A DNA stretch of 64,000 nucleotides from Winogradskyella echinorum (GTDB lineage: Bacteria; Bacteroidota; Bacteroidia; Flavobacteriales; Flavobacteriaceae): contig NZ_JACOQD010000003.1 in NCBI RefSeq assembly GCF_014297365.1, positions 62,001 through 126,000 on the forward strand, given 5' to 3'. Both the position numbers and the translations under genes were made by a program. Positions within the stretch are counted from its first letter, which is position 1; the number at the start of each line of letters is the position of its first letter. Positions 1-8,990 of this stretch are shown one piece after another. The notes beneath the pieces were generated by a model, which saw only the letters and a program-made list of their open reading frames with translations, was not told the origin of the DNA and did no database searches.

Positions 1-130
1 GGGCAATTGGTTTTACAAAATAGCGGTAATAACTCGGGCCATCTCCATATTTAAGAGCAATATTAATAAGTATAACAACGATTATTAAAGTTAAATAGCC
101 AATAAAACGATATGATAAAATTTTACGCAT
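1..130 (-). CDS. Membrane protein, N-terminal part (cut by window edge)
   Basis: Only the first 43 codons are present; the gene runs off the left edge. The ATG is the reverse complement of 128-130. The peptide begins MRKILSYRFIGYL, followed by a hydrophobic run ending near ILINIAL, which looks like one N-terminal membrane helix or an uncleaved signal anchor. After that come polar residues (KYGDGPSYYRYF). The family cannot be named from this piece. The 127 bases between this start and the next gene's stop carry no feature I can support. Confidence 0.5.
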   Translation of the reverse strand, partial: MRKILSYRFIGYLTLIIVVILINIALKYGDGPSYYRYFVKPIA

Positions 131-257
131 ATTTTAAAATACTTTATAGCACACTAAAAATAATTTGACTATACCTTTTTACTCCGTGAAGAATATTGAT
201 TACTATATATAATAATTTTTATATAATTCTCAAATACGGATTATAACCAATTGAAAT

Positions 258-1166
258 TTAAAATTTAGAAAAGTAATAAAGGTCATCACCACCTTCGCCT
301 TTTAATCGTCTCGACGATAAATAACCCGTAGTTAAATCATCATTTAAGAAAAACGAAAAGTCATCACCAACTGTGTTAATAGGTTTATTTAATGACACTG
401 GAATTTGTTCAGGATCTGCAGATGATAAATCATAGCTATAAATATCTAACCCTCCTTTTCCACCTCGTCTATCTGATGAAAAGTAAAGCTTGTTATCTGC
501 ACTTACAAAAGGAAAAATCTCTTTACGAGACGAATTTATTTTTTCGCTTAGCTTTGTAACCTCACCATAAGTTTCGTGATTAGATATAGAAACTTTATAC
601 AAATCAGATTTGCCTTTGGTACCTTTTATTGTTGAAACAAAATATAAGGTATTGCCATCTGGACTTAAAGCAGGATGTAAAAAATTATAATTTGGATCGC
701 AAAATGGTAATGTTGTAAAATTTGTCCATCCTACACCTTCTTTATACTCTGCTCGTTGTATTAAAAGATTAAAAGTATTTTTATCTTGAAGTTTGTTTTC
801 TCCCGCTTTTGTGTGGTTTGAAGTAAAATACATATACTTACCATCTTTTGTGTAAGTTGCTGCCGTCATATTAGACATACCAACCTCTGGTCTTTTTACT
901 AATTTTGAATTTTTAATTTCACCATCTTCAGCAAGTTCACCTTCATAAATTCCATACAAGTTTTGAGCATATTTATCTAATATAGCTCGGCCATTTTTTC
1001 TTGTAAGGTTAGAACAGTAATACACTTTGTCATTAACTACTCTAGCAGCAAAATGATCGAGTTTATTATTAATTTTAAGTTTTTTTAATTCAACATCTTT
1101 ACTCTGAGAAAATCCATAAAATGTTGTAAGTAAAAAAAGTACTAGCAATTTGGGTCTTAGTATCAT
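258..1166 (-). CDS. Exported PD40 (TolB-like) beta-propeller protein
   Basis: A 302-residue secreted protein. The start is placed at the ATG of MILRPKLLVLFLL, because this gives a normal signal peptide ending at FSQ and a 1-nt gap to the upstream stop; an ATG 33 nt further upstream would overlap the previous gene. The mature part carries PD40/WD40-like repeats, visible as phrases such as YMYFTSN, LSPDGNTLYFVS and DNKLYFSSDRRGGKGGLDIY. In Bacteroidota such propellers often precede an OmpA domain; none follows here, so this is a stand-alone propeller. It probably works in the periplasm or at the outer membrane; the ligand is unknown. It is probably co-transcribed with the GlmU-like gene before it. 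Confidence 0.75.
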   Translation of the reverse strand: MILRPKLLVLFLLTTFYGFSQSKDVELKKLKINNKLDHFAARVVNDKVYYCSNLTRKNGRAILDKYAQNLYGIYEGELAEDGEIKNSKLVKRPEVGMSNMTAATYTKDGKYMYFTSNHTKAGENKLQDKNTFNLLIQRAEYKEGVGWTNFTTLPFCDPNYNFLHPALSPDGNTLYFVSTIKGTKGKSDLYKVSISNHETYGEVTKLSEKINSSRKEIFPFVSADNKLYFSSDRRGGKGGLDIYSYDLSSADPEQIPVSLNKPINTVGDDFSFFLNDDLTTGYLSSRRLKGEGGDDLYYFSKF

Positions 1167-1167
1167 T

Positions 1168-2343
1168 TTATTCTCTTCTATATTGTTTTGTTTCTTCAAA
1201 AATATGTTCTAAAATAGCTTTATCTCTATCTGTGAATTCCTCTTTACGTCTTGCCATTACAACCTCAGCAACTTCAAAAGCCTTATTCGTTTTGTAGGTT
1301 ACAAATCCTTTACTTCCGCCCCAAGAAAAACTTGGCACAAAATTACGAGGAAAACCACTTCCAAAGATATTAGCACTTACACCAACAACCGTACCAGTAT
1401 TAAACATTGTATTAATTCCACATTTGCTATGGTCTCCCATCATTAAACCGCAAAATTGCAATCCGGTTTTAGCAAAACCTTCGGTTTGGTAATCCCAAAG
1501 TCTCACTTCGGCATAATTATTTTTTAGATTACTATTATTTGTATCTGCTCCTAAATTACACCATTCTCCTAATACAGAATTTCCTAAAAAACCATCATGT
1601 CCCTTATTAGAAAACCCAAATATCACAGAATTATTAACTTCACCACCTACTTTACTGTGTGGTCCAATAGTCGTAGGGCCATATATTTTACTAGCCAATT
1701 TTAATGTAGCGTTATTACAAAGTGCAAAAGGGCCTCTCACTATAGAACCTTCCATCACCTCTGCGTCTCTACCAATATAAATTGGACCAGTACTTGCATT
1801 TAAAGTTGCAAAGTTTACAATGGCTCCTTTTTCTATAAAAATGTTTTCTGGATTGATCGTATTAACAGTAGCAGGTATGGGTTGAGATTGTCTTTCTTTA
1901 GTTATTAAATTAAAATCTTCAGCTATAGCTTCACCATTTTTTGAAAAAATATCCCAAGTATGTTCTAATGTTAAAATATCTCCTTCAAACTCAACGGCTT
2001 CAAATGTTGAAAAGTCATTAACTTCCTCTCCTTCTTTAGCATAAAATGCAATAACATCTTCACCCTTGAATAATGCCTGATTATGTTTTAGATTTTTCAC
2101 AAATTCAACCACTTCCATATTAGGTAAAAAAGAGGCATTAATCATAATGTTCTCTTCCATTTCTACCATTGGAAACTTGTCTGCTAAATAATCTTCAGTA
2201 ACCGTTGTTGTAGTATATTCTAAATAAGATTCCCATTTCTGACGAATGGTTAAAATACCAACTCTAATATCTGCAACTGGTCTTGTATATGTAAACGGCA
2301 AAAGATTATTTCTATATGGCCCGTCGAATAAAATATAATTCAT
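1168..2343 (-). CDS. GlmU-like sugar nucleotidyltransferase family protein
   Basis: A 391-residue cytoplasmic protein of the Bacteroidota GlmU-like family. The N-terminal third resembles a degenerate nucleotidyltransferase domain (start MNYILFDGPYRNNLLPFTYTRP). The C-terminal half is a left-handed beta-helix of hexapeptide repeats, seen in stretches such as ATLNASTGPIYIGRDAEVME and GPTTIGPHSKVGG, typical of acyl- or nucleotidyl-transferases of cell-wall sugars. The role is probably sugar-nucleotide synthesis, but the exact substrate is not established from sequence, and a true GlmU should not be assumed. It is the first gene of a two-gene leftward unit. Confidence 0.75.
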   Translation of the reverse strand: MNYILFDGPYRNNLLPFTYTRPVADIRVGILTIRQKWESYLEYTTTTVTEDYLADKFPMVEMEENIMINASFLPNMEVVEFVKNLKHNQALFKGEDVIAFYAKEGEEVNDFSTFEAVEFEGDILTLEHTWDIFSKNGEAIAEDFNLITKERQSQPIPATVNTINPENIFIEKGAIVNFATLNASTGPIYIGRDAEVMEGSIVRGPFALCNNATLKLASKIYGPTTIGPHSKVGGEVNNSVIFGFSNKGHDGFLGNSVLGEWCNLGADTNNSNLKNNYAEVRLWDYQTEGFAKTGLQFCGLMMGDHSKCGINTMFNTGTVVGVSANIFGSGFPRNFVPSFSWGGSKGFVTYKTNKAFEVAEVVMARRKEEFTDRDKAILEHIFEETKQYRRE

Positions 2344-2420
2344 TTTAAAGTTTTATGTTTAAAGAAGCCTATTATTGGCTTAATTACATTACTCAAAAGT
2401 AGCCTAATTATAGAAAACAA

Positions 2421-2450
2421 AAAAGCCTTTCTGTTATTAGAAAGGCTTTT
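2421..2450 (-). terminator. Rho-independent terminator after L31
   Basis: A perfect 12-bp stem (AAAAGCCTTTCT / AGAAAGGCTTTT) with a 6-nt loop and a T tract on the leftward transcript. It lies 21 nt downstream of the rpmE stop and upstream of the GlmU-like gene, so it separates the two leftward units. Confidence 0.85.
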
Positions 2451-2471
2451 TCGATTATCGGTAAGCTATGT

Positions 2472-2723
2472 TTATTTTTTAAACTTAGCATATTTGTTTT
2501 TAAACTTATCAATACGACCAGCTGTATCTACTAATTTAGATTTACCAGTATAGTATGGGTGTGATGTTCTAGAAATTTCCAATTTTACTAATGGATATTC
2601 AACACCATCAACCTCAATAGTTTCACTTGTATCTGCTGTAGATTTAGTTAAAAAAACATCGTCATTAGACATGTCTTTAAACGCTACTACTCTATAATTT
2701 TCTGGATGTATTCCTGCTTTCAT
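2472..2723 (-). CDS. rpmE: 50S ribosomal protein L31, type B
   Basis: An 83-residue ribosomal protein. The sequence [19 protein letters not shown] and the C-terminal motif [21 protein letters not shown] are diagnostic of type B L31. It has no cysteine, so it is the zinc-free (C-minus) form expected to work when zinc is scarce; no second copy is seen in this window. It is a monocistronic leftward gene ending in a strong terminator. The length is usual for the family. Confidence 0.95.
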   Translation of the reverse strand: MKAGIHPENYRVVAFKDMSNDDVFLTKSTADTSETIEVDGVEYPLVKLEISRTSHPYYTGKSKLVDTAGRIDKFKNKYAKFKK

Positions 2724-2835
2724 CGCTAAATGCTTTAAATAAATTCGATTTTTTCGAGGTGCAAATTTAAGTATTTTTTATAAATCTACAATCTTTTTAA
2801 GAATTTTTATTTTACAAAAATATGTAACATTTAGC

Positions 2836-2843
2836 TATCTTTG
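2836..2843 (+). promoter_or_regulatory. -7 promoter element TATCTTTG before DUF4199 gene
   Basis: TATCTTTG fits the Bacteroidota -7 consensus TAnnTTTG and lies 41 nt before the start of the DUF4199 gene. No clear -33 TTTG is seen. Confidence 0.55.
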
Positions 2844-2884
2844 AGTACTAACTAGTCAATTAACTAAAAAACTCATCTTATATT

Positions 2885-3418
2885 ATGGAAAAATCTTTGA
2901 AATCCGTATCGATAAATTATGGTCTATATCTAGGTCTAATATTATCCGCCTTCACTATTATTGCTTACGCTGTAAATATTGAATTACTTGTTAACTTTTG
3001 GATAATGATATTACTCTTGCCCTTATTAGCTATAGTTTTTGGGATAATATCATCAGCAAAATCTAAAAGCATTTTAGGCGGCTTTATGAGTTTTAAACAA
3101 GCTTTTTCATCTTACTTTATAACTGTAGCTATTGGTATAATTATAAGTACACTCGTTACAATTATATTATTTAGTTTTATTGATCCAGATGCCGCTGCAA
3201 TGTTACAAGAGATTGGTATGGAAAAAGCAAGAGCTCTAATGGAAAGGTTTGGAGCACCAGAAAGTGAAATAGAAAAAGCAATGGCTCAAGCTGCTGAACA
3301 AGATGCAATGGGAATTAGTACACAATTATTAAATATTGCTAAAGGACTTATTTTCTATGCAGTTATTGGATTAATTGTGGCATTAATAATGAAAAAGAAA
3401 GACCCTAACGAGGCTTAA
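2885..3418 (+). CDS. DUF4199 family membrane protein
   Basis: A 177-residue inner-membrane protein of the DUF4199 family, widespread in Bacteroidota and without known function. Helices are visible at about residues 13-35, 38-55, 75-100 and 150-170. Between the third and fourth helices lies an acidic and alanine-rich soluble stretch (EIGMEKARALMERFGAPESEIEKAMAQ is its core) likely to form an amphipathic helix. It lies 45 nt before a GT2 glycosyltransferase; this pairing is common in the phylum and suggests a link with envelope lipid or glycan work, which is inference only. Confidence 0.8.
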   Translation: MEKSLKSVSINYGLYLGLILSAFTIIAYAVNIELLVNFWIMILLLPLLAIVFGIISSAKSKSILGGFMSFKQAFSSYFITVAIGIIISTLVTIILFSFIDPDAAAMLQEIGMEKARALMERFGAPESEIEKAMAQAAEQDAMGISTQLLNIAKGLIFYAVIGLIVALIMKKKDPNEA

Positions 3419-3463
3419 AAAAATTCTCTATTTTTGAAGTCTAGAAATTAGACGATAATCCTT

Positions 3464-4414
3464 ATGAATATATCAGTAGTTATACCACTACTTAACGAAG
3501 AAGATTCTTTAAAAGAATTACACGATTGGATTGTATCAGTGATGCAATCCAATTCGTTTTCTTACGAAATTCTATTTATTGATGATGGTAGTACTGATAC
3601 GTCTTGGAAAGTCATTTCTCAACTTTCTCAAGCTAATTCTAGCGTAAAAGGAATTAGATTTCTAAAAAACTTTGGCAAATCTCAAGCATTACACGCTGGT
3701 TTTGCGAAGGCCAAAGGTGACGTGGTTATTACTATGGATGCCGATTTACAGGACAACCCAGAAGAAATACCAGAATTATACCAAATGATAACCAAACAAA
3801 ATTATGATTTGGTTTCTGGATGGAAAAAGAAACGCTACGACTCTGTTATCTCTAAAAATTTACCTTCTAAGCTATTTAATTGGGCTGCAAGACGCACATC
3901 TGGTGTAAAACTACACGACTTTAATTGTGGCTTAAAAGCTTACAGTAACAATGTTGTAAAACATATTGATGTTTATGGAGAAATGCATCGCTACATTCCA
4001 GTACTAGCAAAAAATGCTGGCTTTTTAAATATAGGTGAAAAAGTAGTTCAACATCAAGCTAGAAAATACGGTAAAACTAAATTTGGGATGAACCGTTTTA
4101 TCAATGGGTTTCTAGATCTTTTAACCATTTGGTTTATTTCAAAATTTGGCAAACGACCTATGCATCTTTTTGGCGCCTTAGGTGTATTAATGTTCGTAAT
4201 CGGTTTTGGGTTCTCGTTTTACTTAGGTTTAGATAAATTATTCTTTAACCCAACGGGTCGATTAATAACAGATAGACCACAATTTTACATAGCGTTATCA
4301 ACTATGATAATAGGTTCGCAATTTTTTATAGCTGGTTTCTTAGGCGAACTTGTTTTACGCTCTAAACGTCAACAACAACGATATTTTATAAAAGAGGATA
4401 TAAATTTATCTTAA
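3464..4414 (+). CDS. GT2-family glycosyltransferase (GtrB/DPM1-like) with C-terminal membrane helices
   Basis: A 316-residue polyprenyl-phosphate sugar transferase-like enzyme. The N-terminal GT-A domain shows the nucleotide-binding IDDGSTD (D40-D41) and the metal-binding MDADLQD (D91, D93). Two membrane helices follow at about residues 232-256 and 270-295, the arrangement of GtrB/ArnC-type enzymes that load a sugar onto undecaprenyl phosphate at the cytoplasmic face. The sugar and the downstream glycan are unknown. It probably shares a transcript with the DUF4199 gene. Confidence 0.85.
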   Translation: MNISVVIPLLNEEDSLKELHDWIVSVMQSNSFSYEILFIDDGSTDTSWKVISQLSQANSSVKGIRFLKNFGKSQALHAGFAKAKGDVVITMDADLQDNPEEIPELYQMITKQNYDLVSGWKKKRYDSVISKNLPSKLFNWAARRTSGVKLHDFNCGLKAYSNNVVKHIDVYGEMHRYIPVLAKNAGFLNIGEKVVQHQARKYGKTKFGMNRFINGFLDLLTIWFISKFGKRPMHLFGALGVLMFVIGFGFSFYLGLDKLFFNPTGRLITDRPQFYIALSTMIIGSQFFIAGFLGELVLRSKRQQQRYFIKEDINLS

Positions 4415-4462
4415 TTCCCAAGATTTTACATCTTTATAATCTTTCACAAATTGTGAATTGTT

Positions 4463-4470
4463 TATTTTTG
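4463..4470 (+). promoter_or_regulatory. -7 promoter element TATTTTTG before phosphohexomutase
   Basis: TATTTTTG lies 36 nt before the mutase ATG and fits TAnnTTTG. The short AT-rich motif alone is weak evidence. Confidence 0.4.
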
Positions 4471-4505
4471 TTTACGATACTTATTGTTAATAAATCTAAA
4501 TAATT

Positions 4506-6233
4506 ATGATCCATATTAAACCTGAAATTTTAGAGCGTGTAAATTCTTGGTTAACTCCTGCTTTTGATAAAGATTCTCAAGAACAGATAAAACATATGAT
4601 TGCTTCTGACCCAAAAGGCTTAGAAGAAAGTTTTTATAAAGACTTAGAGTTTGGTACAGGAGGAATGCGAGGTATTATGGGTTTAGGTACTAACCGAATC
4701 AATAAATATACTTTAGGAAAAAACACGCAAGGTTTAAGTAATTATTTAAAAGAATCTTTTCCGAATGAACAAGTGAAAGTAGCCATTGCCTATGATTGCA
4801 GGCATAATAGCAAAACCTTTGGTAAGGTGGTTGCAGATATTTTTTCGGCTAACGGAATTCAAGTTTATCTGTTTGAAGACTTAAGAGCTACTCCAGAATT
4901 ATCATTTGCATTAAAACATTTAGGTTGCCATTGTGGCATTGTTTTAACCGCATCTCATAATCCACCAGAATATAATGGCTACAAAGTATACTGGCAAGAT
5001 GGAGGACAATTAGTACCACCACAAGATGCTGCCGTAATAGCAGAAATAAATAAATTAGATTATTCTGAAATTAAGTTTGATGCTAACCCTAATTTAATTC
5101 AATTTATTGGAAAAGAAATCGATGATGTATTTATTGATAACTCTATAAAAAATGGAAGTTTTAACACGTCCTCAGATGCTAGACAAAATCTTAATATCGT
5201 TTTTACATCCTTACATGGTACTTCAATAACTGCAATACCAGAGACACTAAAACGTGCAGGTTATACTAATGTTAATATTGTTGAAGAACAATGTGAACCA
5301 AACGGAGATTTCCCAACTGTGGTTTCACCAAATCCTGAAGAACCAGAAGCACTTAAAATGGCAATGGAACTTGCAGAAAAAGTTGATGGAGATATTGTAA
5401 TTGGTACAGATCCTGATTGCGATCGTTTAGGAGTTGTAGTAAGAAACCTAGAAAACGAGTTGGTTATTCTTAACGGTAACCAAGCCATGCTTTTAATGAC
5501 AGATTTTCTATTAAAGCAATGGAAGGCATCTGGTAAAATTAACGGAAATCAATTTATAGCAACCACTATTGTTTCTACACCAATGCTCTCTGTTTTAGCA
5601 AAATCATACGATGTTGATTGCAAAATTGTACTTACAGGTTTTAAATGGATAGCCAAACTGATAAAAGACTACCCAGAGCTAGATTTTGTTGGTGGTGGAG
5701 AAGAAAGTTTTGGTTTTATGGTAGGTGATTTTGTGCGTGATAAAGACGCTGTTACCTCTACCCTTTTAGCTTGTGAAATTGCAGCTCAAGCAAAAGCGAA
5801 TAATAAAACTGCTTATGAGGCCTTAATTGATCTCTATTTAGAACATGGCTTTTTTAAAGAACGTTTGGTATCATTAACTAAAAAAGGAATCGAAGGCGCT
5901 CAAGAAATCAAACAAATGATGATTGATGCTAGAGAAAACCCTCTTAAAATGGTCAACGGTTCTAAAGTTATTAAAATTGAAGATTATCAATTATCTATTG
6001 CTAAAGATATGGTGAATAATACTGAGAAAACTATAGATGTTCCTAAATCTAACGTGTTAATTTATTATACAGAAGACGGCAGTAAAATAGCCTTAAGACC
6101 TAGTGGTACTGAACCAAAGATAAAATTCTACATCAGTGTTAACACCAAACTAGACAATGTGTCTGCATTTAAAGAAACGGAGCAATTGTTGGAAAATAAA
6201 ATTGATGCAATCCTCAAGGATATGAATTTGTAA
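4506..6233 (+). CDS. Phosphoglucomutase/phosphomannomutase (alpha-D-phosphohexomutase)
   Basis: A 575-residue cytosolic enzyme that interconverts hexose 1- and 6-phosphates. All four family motifs are present: the phosphoserine loop [13 protein letters not shown] (S150), the metal loop DPDCDRLG, the sugar-binding loop GGGEESFG and the phosphate-binding [10 protein letters not shown] near the C-terminus. The length matches the long PgcA/PGM2-type enzymes. The next gene, an ABC exporter, starts 3 nt after the stop, so the two are co-transcribed. Whether glucose or mannose phosphates are preferred cannot be read from the sequence. Confidence 0.9.
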   Translation: MIHIKPEILERVNSWLTPAFDKDSQEQIKHMIASDPKGLEESFYKDLEFGTGGMRGIMGLGTNRINKYTLGKNTQGLSNYLKESFPNEQVKVAIAYDCRHNSKTFGKVVADIFSANGIQVYLFEDLRATPELSFALKHLGCHCGIVLTASHNPPEYNGYKVYWQDGGQLVPPQDAAVIAEINKLDYSEIKFDANPNLIQFIGKEIDDVFIDNSIKNGSFNTSSDARQNLNIVFTSLHGTSITAIPETLKRAGYTNVNIVEEQCEPNGDFPTVVSPNPEEPEALKMAMELAEKVDGDIVIGTDPDCDRLGVVVRNLENELVILNGNQAMLLMTDFLLKQWKASGKINGNQFIATTIVSTPMLSVLAKSYDVDCKIVLTGFKWIAKLIKDYPELDFVGGGEESFGFMVGDFVRDKDAVTSTLLACEIAAQAKANNKTAYEALIDLYLEHGFFKERLVSLTKKGIEGAQEIKQMMIDARENPLKMVNGSKVIKIEDYQLSIAKDMVNNTEKTIDVPKSNVLIYYTEDGSKIALRPSGTEPKIKFYISVNTKLDNVSAFKETEQLLENKIDAILKDMNL

Positions 6234-6236
6234 TTA

Positions 6237-8063
6237 ATGGATTATATAAAGAAGCTTTCTCGTTTTATTGTTCCGTATAAGCGCTTTGCCATACTAAATA
6301 TTGTTTGTAATGTTTTTTATGCTCTATTTAGCACATTAGCCATGGTATCACTTATGCCAATGATAAACGTGCTTTTTGGAGAGAGTAAAAAAGTATTTAA
6401 TAAACCTATATACAATGGTATTAAAAACATTAAAGATTATGCCGAAAACTATTTAAATTATATAGTAACTACCACGACAGAAACTGAAGGACCGCAACGT
6501 GCATTACTCTATATGATTATTCTCATTATAGGCCTTTTCCTATTGAAGAATCTATTTAATTACTTGGCACTATTCTTTATCACTTTTCTCCGAAATGGTG
6601 TTCTTAGAGATATAAGAGATGAAATTTATAATAAAGTGATAACATTACCTATTTCTTATTATTCTGAAAAGAAGAAAGGAGACATTATAGCAAGAATTTC
6701 TGGTGATGTCAGTGTGGTGAAAAATTCAATGCTTTCAGTTTTAGAGCTTATAGTAAAAGAGCCTTTAACAATCATTTTTGCCATTGTAGCAATGTTTATG
6801 ATATCTGTAAAGCTTACCATTTTTGTATTTATTTTCATTCCTGTTGCTGGATTTATTATTTCTAGAATTGGTAAAAGTTTAAAACGAAAATCCGACAAAG
6901 TACAGCGCGAACAAGGTGTATTTCTTTCAACATTAGAAGAAACTTTAGGAGGTCTTAAAGTCATTAAAGGTTTTAATGCTGAAAACCGTTTTAATGAGAA
7001 ATTTAAAGAATCTACAAACCGCTTCTACAATTTTTCTAACACCTTAATGAATCGTCAAAACTTAGCTTCACCAACAAGTGAATTTCTTGGAATTGCAACC
7101 ATTGCGGCACTACTATGGTATGGTGGTAATATGGTAATGGTAGAACAAACACTTTCTGGAGGTGCTTTTATTGGTTACATGGCTTTAGCTTATCAAATTC
7201 TTACACCTGCAAAAGCAATTAGTAAAGCGAGCTACCAAGTAAAAACTGGAAATGCAGCTGCAGAACGTATTTTAGAAATTATTGAGACTCCTTCACCATT
7301 AGATGACGTCCCTAATGCTATCACAAAAAATGGGTTTGAAACTGAGATAAAACTAAATAACATATCTTTTAAGTATGAAGATGATTTAGTGCTTAAAAAT
7401 TTCTCACTTACAGTACCTAAAGGAAAAAGTGTTGCCTTAGTAGGGCAATCTGGTAGTGGAAAAAGTACAATAGCAAATTTAGTAACACGTTTTTACGATG
7501 TTAGTGTAGGAGACATTTCTATTGATGGTGAAAACATTAAAAACCTTACTAAAAATTCTTTAAGAGGGTTAATGGGATTGGTAACACAAGATTCAATCTT
7601 ATTTAATGACACCATTGTTAATAATTTAAAAATTGGAAAAGAGAATGCTTCGGAAGACGAAATTATAGAAGCTTTAAAAATTGCAAATGCTTGGGAATTT
7701 GTTAAAGATTTACCTCAAGGAATACATACTAATATCGGAGATTCTGGTGGAAAATTATCTGGAGGACAAAAACAACGTTTAAGTATTGCAAGAGCAGTTT
7801 TAAAAAATTCTCCAATAATGATATTGGATGAAGCTACCTCAGCTTTAGATACAGAAAGTGAACGTCTAGTGCAAGATGCTCTTGAAAAAATGATGAAAAA
7901 CAGAACCTCTATTGTTATTGCTCATAGACTATCTACAATCCAAAATGCAGACTTAATTGTTGTAATGCAAAAGGGTGAAATTTCAGAACAAGGCACACAT
8001 GCCGAATTAATGGCTAAAAATGGTGTTTACCATAAGTTAGTAGAAATGCAAAGTTTCGAATAA
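6237..8063 (+). CDS. ABC exporter, permease-ATPase fusion (MsbA-like)
   Basis: A 608-residue half-transporter with an N-terminal type-1 exporter domain of about six membrane helices (residues 15-330) and a C-terminal ATPase. Walker A is GQSGSGKST (about 403-411), the signature is LSGGQKQR (about 507), and Walker B is MILDEATSALD. As a homodimer it would move lipid or peptide substrates across the inner membrane; MsbA-type lipid flipping is the usual guess for this family, but the substrate is not shown by sequence. It ends in a clear terminator, closing the unit with the mutase. Confidence 0.88.
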   Translation: MDYIKKLSRFIVPYKRFAILNIVCNVFYALFSTLAMVSLMPMINVLFGESKKVFNKPIYNGIKNIKDYAENYLNYIVTTTTETEGPQRALLYMIILIIGLFLLKNLFNYLALFFITFLRNGVLRDIRDEIYNKVITLPISYYSEKKKGDIIARISGDVSVVKNSMLSVLELIVKEPLTIIFAIVAMFMISVKLTIFVFIFIPVAGFIISRIGKSLKRKSDKVQREQGVFLSTLEETLGGLKVIKGFNAENRFNEKFKESTNRFYNFSNTLMNRQNLASPTSEFLGIATIAALLWYGGNMVMVEQTLSGGAFIGYMALAYQILTPAKAISKASYQVKTGNAAAERILEIIETPSPLDDVPNAITKNGFETEIKLNNISFKYEDDLVLKNFSLTVPKGKSVALVGQSGSGKSTIANLVTRFYDVSVGDISIDGENIKNLTKNSLRGLMGLVTQDSILFNDTIVNNLKIGKENASEDEIIEALKIANAWEFVKDLPQGIHTNIGDSGGKLSGGQKQRLSIARAVLKNSPIMILDEATSALDTESERLVQDALEKMMKNRTSIVIAHRLSTIQNADLIVVMQKGEISEQGTHAELMAKNGVYHKLVEMQSFE

Positions 8064-8095
8064 CCATATAATTATCAACATTTTAATAATTAAAA

Positions 8096-8121
8096 AAGGA
8101 TGCACTTTTACGTGCATCCTT
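8096..8121 (+). terminator. Terminator after ABC exporter
   Basis: A perfect 10-bp stem AAGGATGCAC / GTGCATCCTT with a 6-nt loop, followed by a pyrimidine-rich stretch, 32 nt after the ABC gene stop. Confidence 0.8.
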
Positions 8122-8128
8122 CTCTTTT

Positions 8129-8154
8129 GTTATCAGATTTGGGGAACTGATAAC
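8129..8154. repeat. Second inverted repeat, GTTATCAG/CTGATAAC
   Basis: An 8-bp perfect inverted repeat with a 10-nt loop containing TTGGGG, beginning 8 nt after the terminator. No T tract follows, so it is not a standard terminator. The rest of the interval up to the ECF promoter at 8319 is AT-rich with no gene or other signal I can support. Confidence 0.35.
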
Positions 8155-8318
8155 GTTTAATAGGTTAAGCTGGGTCAAACATAAAATAAATAACTAAACA
8201 AAACAAGAAAAATTTGCATTTTATCGTATTTTTTTGCTTTTAATCGAAGTATTATTTTGTAACTAACTGATTTTCAATACATCCATTATAAGGCTAAAAT
8301 TAACATAAATAGCAATTA

Positions 8319-8346
8319 AACTTTTATTAACTTATGGAGTCTAAAT
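8319..8346 (+). promoter_or_regulatory. Candidate ECF-1 promoter before the sigma gene
   Basis: AAACTTTTATT, then 8 nt, then GAGTCTAAA. The start-to-start distance of the two boxes is 19 nt, the same as in five other candidate ECF promoters in the window. The predicted transcription start lies about 8-10 nt before the TTG start codon, suggesting autoregulation with a very short leader. Confidence 0.6.
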
Positions 8347-8361
8347 ATCAAAGTAAAATAC

Positions 8362-8904
8362 TTGGATAACGAATCAGAATTTATATTACGTCTACAGAAT
8401 CCTAAGTCTAAAGAAACAGCCTACAGGGAGCTATTACAACTCTATAAGGAGCGTTTGTATTGGCACATTAGAAAGATTGTAATTAGTCATGACGATGCAG
8501 ATGATGTACTTCAAAATACCTTTATAAAAGTGTACAGAAGTATTGATAAATTTAAAGGAGATAGTAAATTATTTTCTTGGCTATATCGTATAGCAACTAA
8601 TGAATCAATAACTTTTATTAATAAAAATGCAAAGCGTTTACAAATTACAAATGAAGAGCACCAAACTAAGGCTATTAATAACTTAACTGCAGACGTTTAT
8701 TTTGAAGGTGATGATATTCAGTTAAAATTGCAAAAAGCTATAGCTTCGTTACCCCAAAAACAACAGATTGTATTTAACATGAAATATTTTGAAGACTTAA
8801 AATATAAAGACATGGCGGAAATCTTAGAAACAAGCGAAGGTGCATTAAAGGCATCTTATCATATAGCAGCCAAGAAGATCGAAGCATTTTTAAAGTCTGA
8901 TTAA
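8362..8904 (+). CDS. ECF RNA polymerase sigma factor (ECF-1)
   Basis: A 180-residue sigma-70 family factor with only regions 2 and 4. Region 2 is seen in DDADDVLQNTFIKVYRSIDKFKGDSKLFSWLYRIATNE (quoted in parts: DVLQNTFIKVYR, LFSWLYRIATN). Region 4 is LPQKQQIVFNMKYFEDLKYKDMAEIL with a helix-turn-helix. The start must be TTG at 8362: no ATG exists in frame upstream before a stop, and the predicted promoter ends only about 15 nt before it. It heads a three-gene module with a one-TM protein and a Spy-like protein. In this family the one-TM partner usually holds the sigma factor inactive until an envelope signal arrives. Confidence 0.85.
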   Translation: MDNESEFILRLQNPKSKETAYRELLQLYKERLYWHIRKIVISHDDADDVLQNTFIKVYRSIDKFKGDSKLFSWLYRIATNESITFINKNAKRLQITNEEHQTKAINNLTADVYFEGDDIQLKLQKAIASLPQKQQIVFNMKYFEDLKYKDMAEILETSEGALKASYHIAAKKIEAFLKSD

Positions 8905-8930
8905 ACCTTTTAACAAATTTGAAGTCTAAT
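8903..8930 (+). promoter_or_regulatory. Candidate ECF-1 internal promoter
   Basis: AAACCTTTTAA, 8 nt, AAGTCTAAT, again with a 19-nt register. It starts within the sigma gene stop codon and would drive the two partner genes. This placement mirrors that of the internal promoter in the ECF-2 module at 17756-17783. Confidence 0.5.
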
Positions 8931-8990
8931 AGTTAGAAAAAAGAATTTTGGACTGTTTAGTAACATATACAGAATCAAATTCAACATACA

